Positions 24,709-32,801 of a stretch of DNA of 64,000 bases are shown here, piece by piece. Within the stretch, counting starts at the first letter, position 1. Each line of letters opens with the position of its first letter. Both the position numbers and the translations under genes were made by a program. Below the pieces are notes generated by a model that had not been told where the DNA came from, ran no database searches, and worked only from the letters and a program-made list of their open reading frames with translations. The DNA comes from Nitrospirillum viridazoti (GTDB lineage Bacteria > Pseudomonadota > Alphaproteobacteria > Azospirillales > Azospirillaceae). The stretch lies in NCBI RefSeq assembly GCF_007827975.1, contig NZ_VITT01000029.1; one strand, written 5' to 3'.

Positions 24709-25688
24709 GCTGCTTCTCCCATGGGCCAAGCGGGGGCGTTGGTGCGTTCGGCGGCGCGCAACCGAGCGGATCGGGCGCGCGGATTGTGGCGAAGTTCAGG
24801 TTCGCTCGGGGTAACCCCGCTGCGCCCCAGAAGACGGAAGGTGGGGGCGGGGCCGCTGTGGGCGGCCGGCATGTGGCGCGACGGCGCGCCCTCCGACCCG
24901 CTGCGCTGGCGCAGGAAGTCCTTCACCCGCCGGTCTTCCAGGGAATGGAAGGAAACGACCGCCAGGTGACCGCCGGGCGCCAGCACCCGTTCGGCCCCGG
25001 CCAGGCCACGGTCCAGCTCGCCCAGCTCGTCATTCACGTGCAGGCGCAGGGCCTGGAAGCTGCGGGTGGCCGGGTCGATGCCGTCCTTCTTGGAGCGGGG
25101 AACGACACTGCGGATGATGTCCGCCAACTGCGCCGTGGTCTCGATTCGCGCGGTGGCGCGGGCGGCCACGATGGCGCGGGCCACACGGCGGGACAGGCGC
25201 TCCTCGCCCAGGCGCCACAGGATGTTGGCGATGTCGGCTTCGGCGTAGTCGTTGACCACGTCGGCGGCGGTGGGCCCGCTCAGGCTCATGCGCATGTCCA
25301 GCGGGCCGTCGAAGCGGAAGGAGAAGCCGCGCGCCGGGTCGTCGATCTGGGGGGAGGAGACGCCGATGTCCAGCGCCACGCCGTCCACCGGGCCGATGCC
25401 GTGGGCGGCCAGCAGCTCGGCCATGTCGCCGAACCGGCCCTCGATGATACGCAGGCGGCCGGGGAAGCGGGCCAGCAGGGGCTCCGCCCGCTGGATGGCG
25501 GCCGGGTCGCGGTCGATGCCGATGACCTGGCAGTCCGCCGCCTCCAGGATGGCGCGGGTGTAGCCGCCGGCGCCGAAGGTCCCATCGACATAAACGCCGC
25601 CGTCGCGCACGGCCAGGGCCGCCAGCACCTCGGCCAGCAGGACGGAGATGTGGATCTGGGGCTCAGCGGAGGTGGTCGTCTCGCTCAC
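24705..25688 (-). CDS. rsmH: 16S rRNA (cytosine1402-N4)-methyltransferase RsmH (MraW)
   Basis: RsmH methylates N4 of C1402 in 16S rRNA. The 327-residue protein has HISVLLAEVLAAL, the SAM-binding VDGTFGAGGYTRAIL and GIDRDPAAI, the GVALDIGVSSPQID block and the C-terminal FHSLEDRRVKDFL. It overlaps both mraZ and ftsL by 4 bp. Confidence 0.98.
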   Translation of the reverse strand: MSETTTSAEPQIHISVLLAEVLAALAVRDGGVYVDGTFGAGGYTRAILEAADCQVIGIDRDPAAIQRAEPLLARFPGRLRIIEGRFGDMAELLAAHGIGPVDGVALDIGVSSPQIDDPARGFSFRFDGPLDMRMSLSGPTAADVVNDYAEADIANILWRLGEERLSRRVARAIVAARATARIETTAQLADIIRSVVPRSKKDGIDPATRSFQALRLHVNDELGELDRGLAGAERVLAPGGHLAVVSFHSLEDRRVKDFLRQRSGSEGAPSRHMPAAHSGPAPTFRLLGRSGVTPSEPELRHNPRARSARLRAAERTNAPAWPMGEAA

Positions 25689-26179
25689 TGCGCACCCCCG
25701 CCATTGGATCCGGCCGCCAGGACCGAGTTGGTGCGGGCCAGGATGGTCGACAGCGAGATGTTCTGGGCGCGGCTGCGGTCGCGGCTGGCGGCCTCGTGGG
25801 CGGACAGGGCGTCGGGGTCCCAGATCTGGAAGGTGTGGCGGCGGCCGACGAAGGCGGCACCTTCGGTGATGCCGGCGAAGGCCATGAAGTTTTCCGGCAG
25901 GACGATGCGGCCCTCGGGGTCCAGCGCCAGGCGGACGGACCCGCCGAACACGGTGGTTTCAATCAGGTCGCGCATGTCATCGGGCATATTGGGGTTGTCC
26001 AGCGCCTCGGACAGGCGATCCATATAGTCGACGCTGCAGGCATCGATGGCATTGGCCTGCAGGGACCGGAAGACGATCAGCTCCGTCTGCCCACCAAGGA
26101 CGCCGCGGAAGGAAGACGGGACTGAAACCCGACCCTTCTTGTCGACCTTGTTCACATATGTGGACAGGAACAAGCCCAT
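25685..26179 (-). CDS. mraZ: Transcriptional regulator MraZ
   Basis: MraZ is an AbrB-like regulator that usually represses its own dcw operon by binding tandem TGGGN boxes. The 164-residue protein begins MGLFLSTYVNKVDKKGRVSV and has two SpoVT/AbrB-type repeats; the second contains RLALDPEGRIVLPENFMAFA. The tail after about residue 140 is low complexity. It is the first gene of the cluster. Two arrays of matching boxes lie upstream, at 26291 and 26681. Confidence 0.96.
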   Translation of the reverse strand: MGLFLSTYVNKVDKKGRVSVPSSFRGVLGGQTELIVFRSLQANAIDACSVDYMDRLSEALDNPNMPDDMRDLIETTVFGGSVRLALDPEGRIVLPENFMAFAGITEGAAFVGRRHTFQIWDPDALSAHEAASRDRSRAQNISLSTILARTNSVLAAGSNGGGAQ

Positions 26180-26290
26180 CGATCCCCGCGTCTCCAGCGC
26201 CTCCGCGCCCCACCCGATCCGGCACCAGCCCCAGTTTCAGAATGCGTCGCCCGTCCGGGTAAGACCGGATAGGCCTGCGCGCCCTGTTTT

Positions 26291-26335
26291 TGGGTCCATA
26301 TGGGGTAGCATGGGAACTTATGGGCGTCAATGGGA
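26291..26335 (+). promoter_or_regulatory. MraZ-type operator array 1 (five TGGGN boxes, 10-bp period)
   Basis: TGGG begins at 26291, 26301, 26311, 26321 and 26331, so five boxes follow one another at exactly one helical turn. Characterised MraZ proteins bind TGGGN repeats separated by 5 bp. The array starts 112 bp upstream of the mraZ ATG. On the mraZ coding strand the boxes read NCCCA, the reverse of the E. coli arrangement as I recall it. Confidence 0.8.
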
Positions 26336-26351
26336 GGACTCGGCTCAATGC

Positions 26352-26386
26352 TTGTCCACACGGCGTTTTTCCACAGTTGTGGAAAA
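26352..26386. promoter_or_regulatory. DnaA-box-like cluster upstream of mraZ
   Basis: TTGTCCACA (26352-26360) and TTTTCCACA (26367-26375) are one- or two-base variants of TTATCCACA. TGTGGAAAA (26378-26386) is the exact reverse complement of the second, so the pair forms a perfect 9-bp palindrome. They may bind DnaA, or the pair may form a hairpin. Confidence 0.45.
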
Positions 26387-26490
26387 CGTTCTTCTTGCCG
26401 GCGCCTCTAAATCGAACGGGTAGGTCCTTCCCCCATATATTCGTGGGTTTCCGCCGAATCTAATAGCCTTCGGATAGGGGATACCTATCC

Positions 26491-26499
26491 TGTGGATAA
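26491..26499 (-). promoter_or_regulatory. Perfect DnaA box
   Basis: TGTGGATAA is the reverse complement of TTATCCACA, the strict DnaA box. It lies 312 bp upstream of mraZ, near the variant boxes at 26352-26386. Confidence 0.5.
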
Positions 26500-26680
26500 G
26501 GGGGTCGGCCACGCAACCGTTAGTGAAACGGCCCCCAAATCTTTTGGATAAGCCGCCTTGGTTATTCGGGGGCTGGTTTTAGGCCCAAGTACTCGTCGGT
26601 TCAGGGCCTGGCACCAAATATGGTAAGGGAAGGGTCATAGGCCGCGATATGTAGGCACAAGAAGCCGTTTTACGGTCCTT

Positions 26681-26796
26681 TCCCATGAATTCCCATGCGG
26701 CGCCCAAACGACACCGAAAATCCCATGCCATCCCATGGGCGGGTGGAGTCACGGGAGTTGAGGCGCGTTTTCCCATGCGATCCCACGCCCGACCCA
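26681..26796 (-). promoter_or_regulatory. MraZ-type operator array 2 (six in-phase boxes)
   Basis: TCCCAT or TCCCAC starts at 26681, 26691, 26721, 26731, 26771 and 26781, all in the same 10-bp phase over about 110 bp. Near-phase CCCA copies lie at 26703 and 26793. On the minus (mraZ) strand they read TGGGA, matching the MraZ box in the orientation of the operon. The array lies between the 3' end of rnpB and mraZ, about 500 bp upstream of mraZ. Confidence 0.65.
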
Positions 26797-26849
26797 TCCG
26801 TGGCGGGCGGCGATGGGTGGGGATGGGAAAACCCCCATCTGCTGGAATC

Positions 26850-27288
<439 letters not shown>

Positions 27289-27336
27289 GCGACCCTAGGC
27301 GCATCGACCGGGGGATGCAAGCGCCGATGGCGGGGG

Positions 27337-28041
27337 TCAGCGCGCGGATTGAGCCAGCAGGCTATGCAGTCGCCGCACGGTTTCCGCACCGGCCGGCTGA
27401 CCCAGGGCTTCCGGATGCCAATGGCGCTGGAAGGCGGTCAGCGTCTCAGTGAAGGTCGCGATGGCCAGGTCATAGCCCAGGCGTACGAGCAGCGTGGCCA
27501 CCTGGTCGTCGCTTCCGTCCCATATAATCCCATGGGCGTCCGCCTCGGGCCATAGCCCGATGCCGGCGTCGGCCAGGGCTGGCCAGTCGAACAGTTCACC
27601 CGGGTCCTGCTTGCGGGCGGGCGCCATGTCAGAATGGGCGATGACGTTGCCGGCTGGGATGGGGTGGCGGGCCAGGATGCCGCGGCACAACTCGATGACA
27701 GCCTGCATCTGGGTTCCGGGGAAGGGGCGGTAGCCGTACTCGTGGCCCGGGTTCACGATTTCCACCCCGATGGAGCGATTGTTGACGTCCTGGGCATCGC
27801 CCCAAGCCCCGCGGCCGGCGTGCCAGGCGCGGCGGCCCTCATCCACCAGCCGCCAGACGGTGCCGTCCTCATCCACCAGGTAATGGGCGCTGACCTGCGC
27901 CGCCGGATCGCACAGCCGGTCCAGGGCGGCCTCGGCCGACACCATGCCGGTGTAGTGCAGCACCAGCATGTCGACGCTGGTGCCATCCCGCCGGGGGCCG
28001 TGGTTGGGCGAGGGGCGGTCACGAAAGCGCATGCGCATCAA
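27337..28041 (-). CDS. N-acetylmuramoyl-L-alanine amidase, AmiD/AmpD type
   Basis: This zinc amidase of the Amidase_2 fold cuts the bond between MurNAc and L-Ala in muropeptides. Zinc ligands are visible as His in VLHYTGM, His in IAHSDMAP and Asp in KQDPGELF. The C-terminal ~70 residues (VATLLVRLGYDL to the end) look like the helical peptidoglycan-binding domain of AmiD. There is no signal peptide, so it is probably cytoplasmic and acts in muropeptide recycling. It overlaps the EamA gene by 4 bp, suggesting one transcript. Confidence 0.88.
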   Translation of the reverse strand: MMRMRFRDRPSPNHGPRRDGTSVDMLVLHYTGMVSAEAALDRLCDPAAQVSAHYLVDEDGTVWRLVDEGRRAWHAGRGAWGDAQDVNNRSIGVEIVNPGHEYGYRPFPGTQMQAVIELCRGILARHPIPAGNVIAHSDMAPARKQDPGELFDWPALADAGIGLWPEADAHGIIWDGSDDQVATLLVRLGYDLAIATFTETLTAFQRHWHPEALGQPAGAETVRRLHSLLAQSAR

Positions 28042-28910
28042 CTCGCCGTTCGGGCGGTCACCAGGCGGGGACGGCGCAGCAGCACCACGCCCACGCCGGC
28101 GATGGTCACCAGCGTGCCCGCCGCCAGGTGCCAGGACAAGGGCTCACCCAGCAGGATCACCCCGCCTGCGACACCGAACACCGGCACCAGCAGCATGAAG
28201 GGCATGGTCTGGTTGACGGCGTAGCGCTGCACCAGCGGGAACCACAGCACATAGGCCAGGATGGTGGAGATCAGCGCCATGAACAGGATGGAGGCCCAGG
28301 CCGCCGGTGGCGCCGTCTGGATGGCCGCCCACTGCCCGTCCTCCAGCACCGCGGACATCAGCACCAGTTGCGGCACGGCGAACAGGGCCATGTAGCCGTT
28401 CAGCGTGAACGGGTCCATGGCCGGCATCCATTTCAGCTGGATGCTGGAAAAGGCGAAGGCCGCTGCCGCCAGCACCACCAGGCCCAGATGCGCAGGGTCG
28501 TCGGCCCCGCCGGGATGGTAGGCGATGATGCCGACGCCGGTGATGGCCGCCGCCATGCCCACCGCCCGGCGCCAGCCCAGCCTGTCCTTGAAGAACACCG
28601 CCGCCATGAGGGAGGCGAAGGGTACCTGCAACTGGATGGCGACGGAGGCCGCAGCGGCGCTGCATCCCATCAAGCCGCTGAACACCAGGGGGAAATGCAG
28701 GCCCCCCAGCACGAAGGAATAGGCCAGCACCGGCCGCACATGGCCCCAAGGCAGCCGCCGCCAGGGCACCAGCACCAGCGCCACCAGCGCGAAGCGGATG
28801 GCCATGGCGGTGATGGGATGGAACTGGCGCAGCGCGAACTTCGAGACGGAGAAATTGATGCCCCAGATGGCCACGACGGCCAGCGCGCGCAGGACGTCCA
28901 GCGGCCTCAC
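28038..28910 (-). CDS. EamA/DMT-family transporter
   Basis: The 290-residue protein has about ten hydrophobic helices and two EamA halves. It begins VLRALAVVAIWGINFSVSKF, the standard opening of the family; the second half includes FTLNGYMALFAVPQLVLM and a typical FLLVPVFGVAGGVILLGEPL. Members export amino acids or other metabolites; the substrate here cannot be assigned. It overlaps the genes on both sides by 4 bp (acetyltransferase upstream, amidase downstream). Confidence 0.88.
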   Translation of the reverse strand: MRPLDVLRALAVVAIWGINFSVSKFALRQFHPITAMAIRFALVALVLVPWRRLPWGHVRPVLAYSFVLGGLHFPLVFSGLMGCSAAAASVAIQLQVPFASLMAAVFFKDRLGWRRAVGMAAAITGVGIIAYHPGGADDPAHLGLVVLAAAAFAFSSIQLKWMPAMDPFTLNGYMALFAVPQLVLMSAVLEDGQWAAIQTAPPAAWASILFMALISTILAYVLWFPLVQRYAVNQTMPFMLLVPVFGVAGGVILLGEPLSWHLAAGTLVTIAGVGVVLLRRPRLVTARTAS

Positions 28911-29437
28911 GCCCCGCTCTCCTGGAACAGCCGCGCGATGTCGGCCAAAGGCCGGAACAATTTCCGGGGCGTATCGGGCAGGGCGAGAAAACTCATGGCC
29001 TCATAAAAGCGGCGGGCGTTGTCGTCATAGGCGTCCACGATCACGGCAAACGACGCGATTTCACTGCGCAGACAACGGCGCAGCGCATCCGCCAGCAGAT
29101 ATCCTCCATATCCATGGCCATGGTAGCGCTTGTCTACGGCCAATCGACCCAGCAGCGTGGCTGGCACCAAAGGATAGCGCGGCAGCTTGCGCGCTGTCTC
29201 CGCAGGCAGGTCCGCCAAGTGCAGGGCGGTGGCGGATAAGGTGTAGTAACCGGCGACTGTCCCGTCTGGCAGGACCAGAACAAATGGCGCGGCAATGTTC
29301 TTGCGGGCGTCCTGCCCTATGTGCGTTTGGAAATACCGGTCCAGCACTTCCACACCGCTGGCAAAATGGGATCGGTCATGCTGCGGGCCCAGCACCTCGA
29401 CCCGCAGGGAACGCAGTCCAGGATCGGTCACCGTCAT
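28907..29437 (-). CDS. GNAT acetyltransferase toxin, TacT-like
   Basis: TacT-type toxins acetylate aminoacyl-tRNA and block translation. The 176-residue protein has the acetyl-CoA loop LAVDKRYHGHGYGGYLLADA, the preceding GYYTLSATAL strand that is typical of TacT/AtaT proteins, and the C-terminal catalytic-Tyr region RRFYEAMSF. A DUF1778-type antitoxin gene ends 8 bp upstream on the same strand, the classical pairing. Downstream it overlaps the EamA gene. Confidence 0.85.
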   Translation of the reverse strand: MTVTDPGLRSLRVEVLGPQHDRSHFASGVEVLDRYFQTHIGQDARKNIAAPFVLVLPDGTVAGYYTLSATALHLADLPAETARKLPRYPLVPATLLGRLAVDKRYHGHGYGGYLLADALRRCLRSEIASFAVIVDAYDDNARRFYEAMSFLALPDTPRKLFRPLADIARLFQESGA

Positions 29438-29445
29438 GCCGACCG

Positions 29446-29748
29446 TCAGGCGCCGGTAGCGTCGCGATACCGGCGAATTGTGTCGCGCAGCCGGTCATTC
29501 ACGGGCTGCGGCTTGCTCAGCGCCTCGACGAAAGCCTGGCTGTCCCGGATCGACAGTTCCAGGCGCTGGTGTTCATCAATGGCGCGTCGCGCCGCGTCCT
29601 GCACGCTGGTCAGGACGAAGTCAGTGATCGACCGACCCTGCAGTGCCGCCGCGCGCTCAATCAGATCTTTCTGCTCGGCGGTGATACGCGCTTCCAGCCG
29701 TTCGCTGCGGGCACGGCGCTGAGGGGTATCTGTCGCGGGGTGAGCCAT
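29446..29748 (-). CDS. DUF1778 antitoxin, TacA-like
   Basis: The 100-residue protein has a ribbon-helix-helix N-terminus: SERLEARITAEQKDLIERAA then LQGRSITDFVLTSVQDAA, the standard DUF1778 layout. The C-terminal half (DSQAFVEALSKPQPVNDRLR) is the toxin-neutralising segment typical of TacA. The start at 29748 has GGAGG five bases upstream; an adjacent ATG at 29751 is also possible. It would bind its own promoter and neutralise the downstream acetyltransferase. Confidence 0.87.
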   Translation of the reverse strand: MAHPATDTPQRRARSERLEARITAEQKDLIERAAALQGRSITDFVLTSVQDAARRAIDEHQRLELSIRDSQAFVEALSKPQPVNDRLRDTIRRYRDATGA

Positions 29749-29803
29749 CATATCCTCCGTTGCTGCATTGTACGGCCAATGGCCGGACATGCAAGGAAGA
29801 ACC

Positions 29804-31621
29804 TCACGCCCCGCTCTCCAGCTCCTCCTTCAGCGCCTCCAGCTCCAGCCAGCGCTCCTCGGCCGTGGCCAGGTCCTGGTGGGCCTTGTCCAGGTCGGAC
29901 GAGGTCTTTTGGAAGGCGGCGGGATCGCGGGCATAGAGGGTGGCGTCGGCCAGCTTGGCCTCCAGCTTCTTCACCTGGTCGCCCAGCTTGTCCATCAGGG
30001 CCGGCAGCTGGTCCAGCTCACGCTGTTCCTTGTAGCCCAGCTTGCGCTTGGCCTTCGGGGCCTCCGCCGCCTTGGGGGCGTCCGCCGTCTTGGCCGCGGC
30101 ACCGGCGGCCGGGATGCGGGCCGGACGCTGGACCAGATAGTCGCTGTAGCCGCCGGCGTACTCCGCCACCACGCCATCACCCTCCACCGCGATGGTGGAG
30201 GTGACCAGCCGGTCCAGGAAGTCACGGTCGTGGCTGACCAGCAGCAGGGTGCCGGGATAGTCGCTCAAGACCTCTTCCAGCAGGTCCAGCGTGTCCATGT
30301 CCAGGTCGTTGGTCGGTTCGTCCAGCACCATCAGGTTGCTGGGTTGGGCGAACAGCTTGGCCAGCAGCAGGCGGTTGCGCTCCCCACCCGACAGCGCCCG
30401 GGTCGGCTGTTCCAGCATGCCCGCGTCAAACAGGAAGTCCCGCATGTAGGAGGCGACATGGCGCGGCGTGCCGCCCACCACCACGCTGTCGCCGCCGAAG
30501 GGCAGCAGCACCTGGCGTATGGTCTGGTTGGGGTCCAGCTGCGCCCGGCGCTGGTCGAACACCACCGTCTCCAGGTTGGTGCCGAGGCGGATGGTGCCGC
30601 TGTCCGGCGCCAGCTCCCCCATCAGCATCTTCAGGATGGTGGTCTTGCCCGCACCGTTGGGGCCGATCAGGCCCACCCGGTCGCCGCGCAGGATGCGGGT
30701 GGAGAAGTCGCGGGCGATGATTCGGGTATTGCCCTCCGCATCCTGGAAGCTCTTGGCGACATGGGTCGCCTCGATCACCAGCCGGCCGGAATTCTCGGCA
30801 TCCGACACCGCCAGCTTCACCTGGCCCTGCCGGTTGCGGTCCGCCCGCTCCTTGCGCAGGCCCTGCAAGGCGCGGACGCGGCCCATGTTGCGGGTGCGCC
30901 GGGCGCTGATGCCCTCGCGCAGCCACTTCATCTCCACCGCGATTTTGCGGTCCAGCTTGGCGTAGGCCAGATCCTCGGCGGCAAACACCTCGTCCCGCCA
31001 GGCTTCAAACTCGGCGAAGGGCCGTTCCGTCTCACGCATCGTGCCCCGGTCCAGCCACATCGTCTTGCGCGCCAGATTGTTCAGGAAGGCTCGGTCGTGG
31101 CTGATCAGCAGCAGCCCGCCGCGGAAGGCTTGCAGCGCCTTTTCCAAATATTCGATGGTGGGCAGATCCAGGTGGTTGGTCGGTTCGTCCATCAGCAGGA
31201 CGTCCGGGTCGCTGACCAGGGCCTGGGCGATGGCGGCACGGCGTGCTTCACCACCCGACAGGGTGGCGGCCGCGCGGTCGCCGGGCAGGTTCAGCTCATC
31301 CAGCACCGCCTGCACGCGATAGGGCGCGTCCTCCACCAGGCCGGCGCTGACGAAGTCCGCCACCGTGGCGTGGCCGCTGAAGTCCGGTTCCTGGTGCAGG
31401 TAACCGATGCGGGCACCCGGCTGGATGTAGCGTTCGCCCTTATCCAGGTCGACGACGCCGGCCAGGGCCTTCAGCAGGGTGGACTTGCCGCTGCCGTTGC
31501 GGCCGACCAGGGCGATCTTGTCCCCACGGCCGATGGCGACGTCCACGCCCTCGAACAGGATGGTGGCGCCCAGGGTGATGTGGGCGTTCTTCAGGGCGAC
31601 GATGGGCGGGGTGGGGGCCAT
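29804..31621 (-). CDS. uup: ABC-F family ATPase, Uup type
   Basis: ABC-F proteins are soluble ATPases that act on the ribosome; Uup has been linked to ribosome quality control and transposon excision. The 605-residue protein has two ATPase domains: Walker A GRNGSGKST and signature LSGGEARRA in the first, GPNGAGKTT and LSGGERNRL in the second. A basic linker lies between them. After an Ala/Pro-rich spacer it ends in a coiled coil (QLPALMDKLGDQVKKLEAKL), the Uup C-terminal domain. No membrane segment is present. Confidence 0.93.
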   Translation of the reverse strand: MAPTPPIVALKNAHITLGATILFEGVDVAIGRGDKIALVGRNGSGKSTLLKALAGVVDLDKGERYIQPGARIGYLHQEPDFSGHATVADFVSAGLVEDAPYRVQAVLDELNLPGDRAAATLSGGEARRAAIAQALVSDPDVLLMDEPTNHLDLPTIEYLEKALQAFRGGLLLISHDRAFLNNLARKTMWLDRGTMRETERPFAEFEAWRDEVFAAEDLAYAKLDRKIAVEMKWLREGISARRTRNMGRVRALQGLRKERADRNRQGQVKLAVSDAENSGRLVIEATHVAKSFQDAEGNTRIIARDFSTRILRGDRVGLIGPNGAGKTTILKMLMGELAPDSGTIRLGTNLETVVFDQRRAQLDPNQTIRQVLLPFGGDSVVVGGTPRHVASYMRDFLFDAGMLEQPTRALSGGERNRLLLAKLFAQPSNLMVLDEPTNDLDMDTLDLLEEVLSDYPGTLLLVSHDRDFLDRLVTSTIAVEGDGVVAEYAGGYSDYLVQRPARIPAAGAAAKTADAPKAAEAPKAKRKLGYKEQRELDQLPALMDKLGDQVKKLEAKLADATLYARDPAAFQKTSSDLDKAHQDLATAEERWLELEALKEELESGA

Positions 31622-31663
31622 GGAAGCGATAAGCTCTAGGGTACGGGTTACTGGAGGGGTGGG

Positions 31664-32446
31664 TTACTGGTGCGGGCCGGCGGGCACACCGGCCCGCTGG
31701 TTCTGGATCTTGTCATAGGCGGCGTTCAGCGCGGCCGTCTTCTGGGTGGCGACGTCCACGAACTCCGGCGGCAGGCCCTGGGCCATGACGGTGTCCGGAT
31801 GGTTGTCGCGCAAGGCCTGGCGCCAGGCCAGCTTGATTTCCGCATCGCTGGCGGTACGGGCGACGCCCAGCACGGCATAGGGATCGTCCAACGGATCCTC
31901 ATACCCGCAGGCAGCGCCGCCGTGGATGCGGCGGATGCCCTCGAACGTCGCTTCGGAAATGCCGAAGATGCGGGCGACGTCGGCCAGGAAGGCCAGCTCC
32001 GCCGGGTGCAGGCGGGCGTCGGCGGAGGCGATATGGAACAGGCAACCCAGCAAATCCTCCAGCACCGTCGGCCGGTCGCGGAACATGCCGGCCAGTTGGC
32101 GGGCGTAAGGTTCGAACCCGGCGCTGTCGCGCTTGGCCAGGTCGAAGATGCGGCCGACGTTCCGCGCCTCCTCCGCCGGGATTTGGAACACGCGTTTGAA
32201 GGCGTCGATTTCCGCGCGGTCCACCACGCCGTCAGCCTTGGCCATCTTGGCGCCCAGCACGATGACGCCGATGGTGAAGGCCATGCTGCGGGTCTGGTCA
32301 GGCTGGCCGTCCGGACCCGGCGGGGCTGACGGCTGCGACGCCCAGGCATCGGCGGCATGGCCGGCGGCCACGCCCAGCAGTGCGCCCAGGGGACCGCCCA
32401 CGGCGAAGCCCGCGACACCCCCCACCACCTTGCCCCAGATGCTCAT
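31664..32446 (-). CDS. TerB/J-domain co-chaperone, DjlA-like
   Basis: The 260-residue protein starts with a Gly-rich hydrophobic segment (GGVAGFAVGGPLGALLGVAA) that may associate with the membrane, as in DjlA. A TerB-like helical domain follows (MAKADGVVDRAEIDAFKRVF). The C-terminal J domain has the HPD motif in RDNHPDTVMAQG, which stimulates DnaK ATPase. The ATG at 32446 was chosen because upstream in-frame sequence is Pro-rich and unlike the family. Confidence 0.85.
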   Translation of the reverse strand: MSIWGKVVGGVAGFAVGGPLGALLGVAAGHAADAWASQPSAPPGPDGQPDQTRSMAFTIGVIVLGAKMAKADGVVDRAEIDAFKRVFQIPAEEARNVGRIFDLAKRDSAGFEPYARQLAGMFRDRPTVLEDLLGCLFHIASADARLHPAELAFLADVARIFGISEATFEGIRRIHGGAACGYEDPLDDPYAVLGVARTASDAEIKLAWRQALRDNHPDTVMAQGLPPEFVDVATQKTAALNAAYDKIQNQRAGVPAGPHQ

Positions 32447-32801
32447 CGCTTTCAGCCTCGGCCACAGCCGGCCCCACCGGAAGCGGGGGGCCGGGCCGCA
32501 CCATAGCTGCCCCATCCATTCCCGCCAATGCCCCGAACCGACCGTGATCATGATGCGCGCGTCCTTCAGCAGGGAAGGACCGGCACGGGCCGGTCCTATT
32601 GGAAAGACGCCCAGGCCGGTGGAATATTCCCAAAGGTTCCGTCCCGGCGCGAGCCCTGCGGCAAAGGGGGCCAGATGGCCGGGCGGGAATGGGGCCAGCG
32701 GTGGTGAGGGTGGCGCCGTTTTGGTAAAAGGGGTCGATACCAAGGGGCCGGTCCGCGGGGGACACGAACGGCCCGGTTGAACAGAGAAGGGGTGCGTTGC
32801 C
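32447..32801. other. Divergent intergenic region with a hairpin
   Basis: No gene seen. AGGACCGGC (32576-32584) and GCCGGTCCT (32589-32597) form a perfect 9-bp stem with an ACGG loop. There is no T-run on either side, so a simple terminator is unlikely. The region should hold promoters for the J-domain gene and the GYF-AIM24 gene. Confidence 0.45.
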
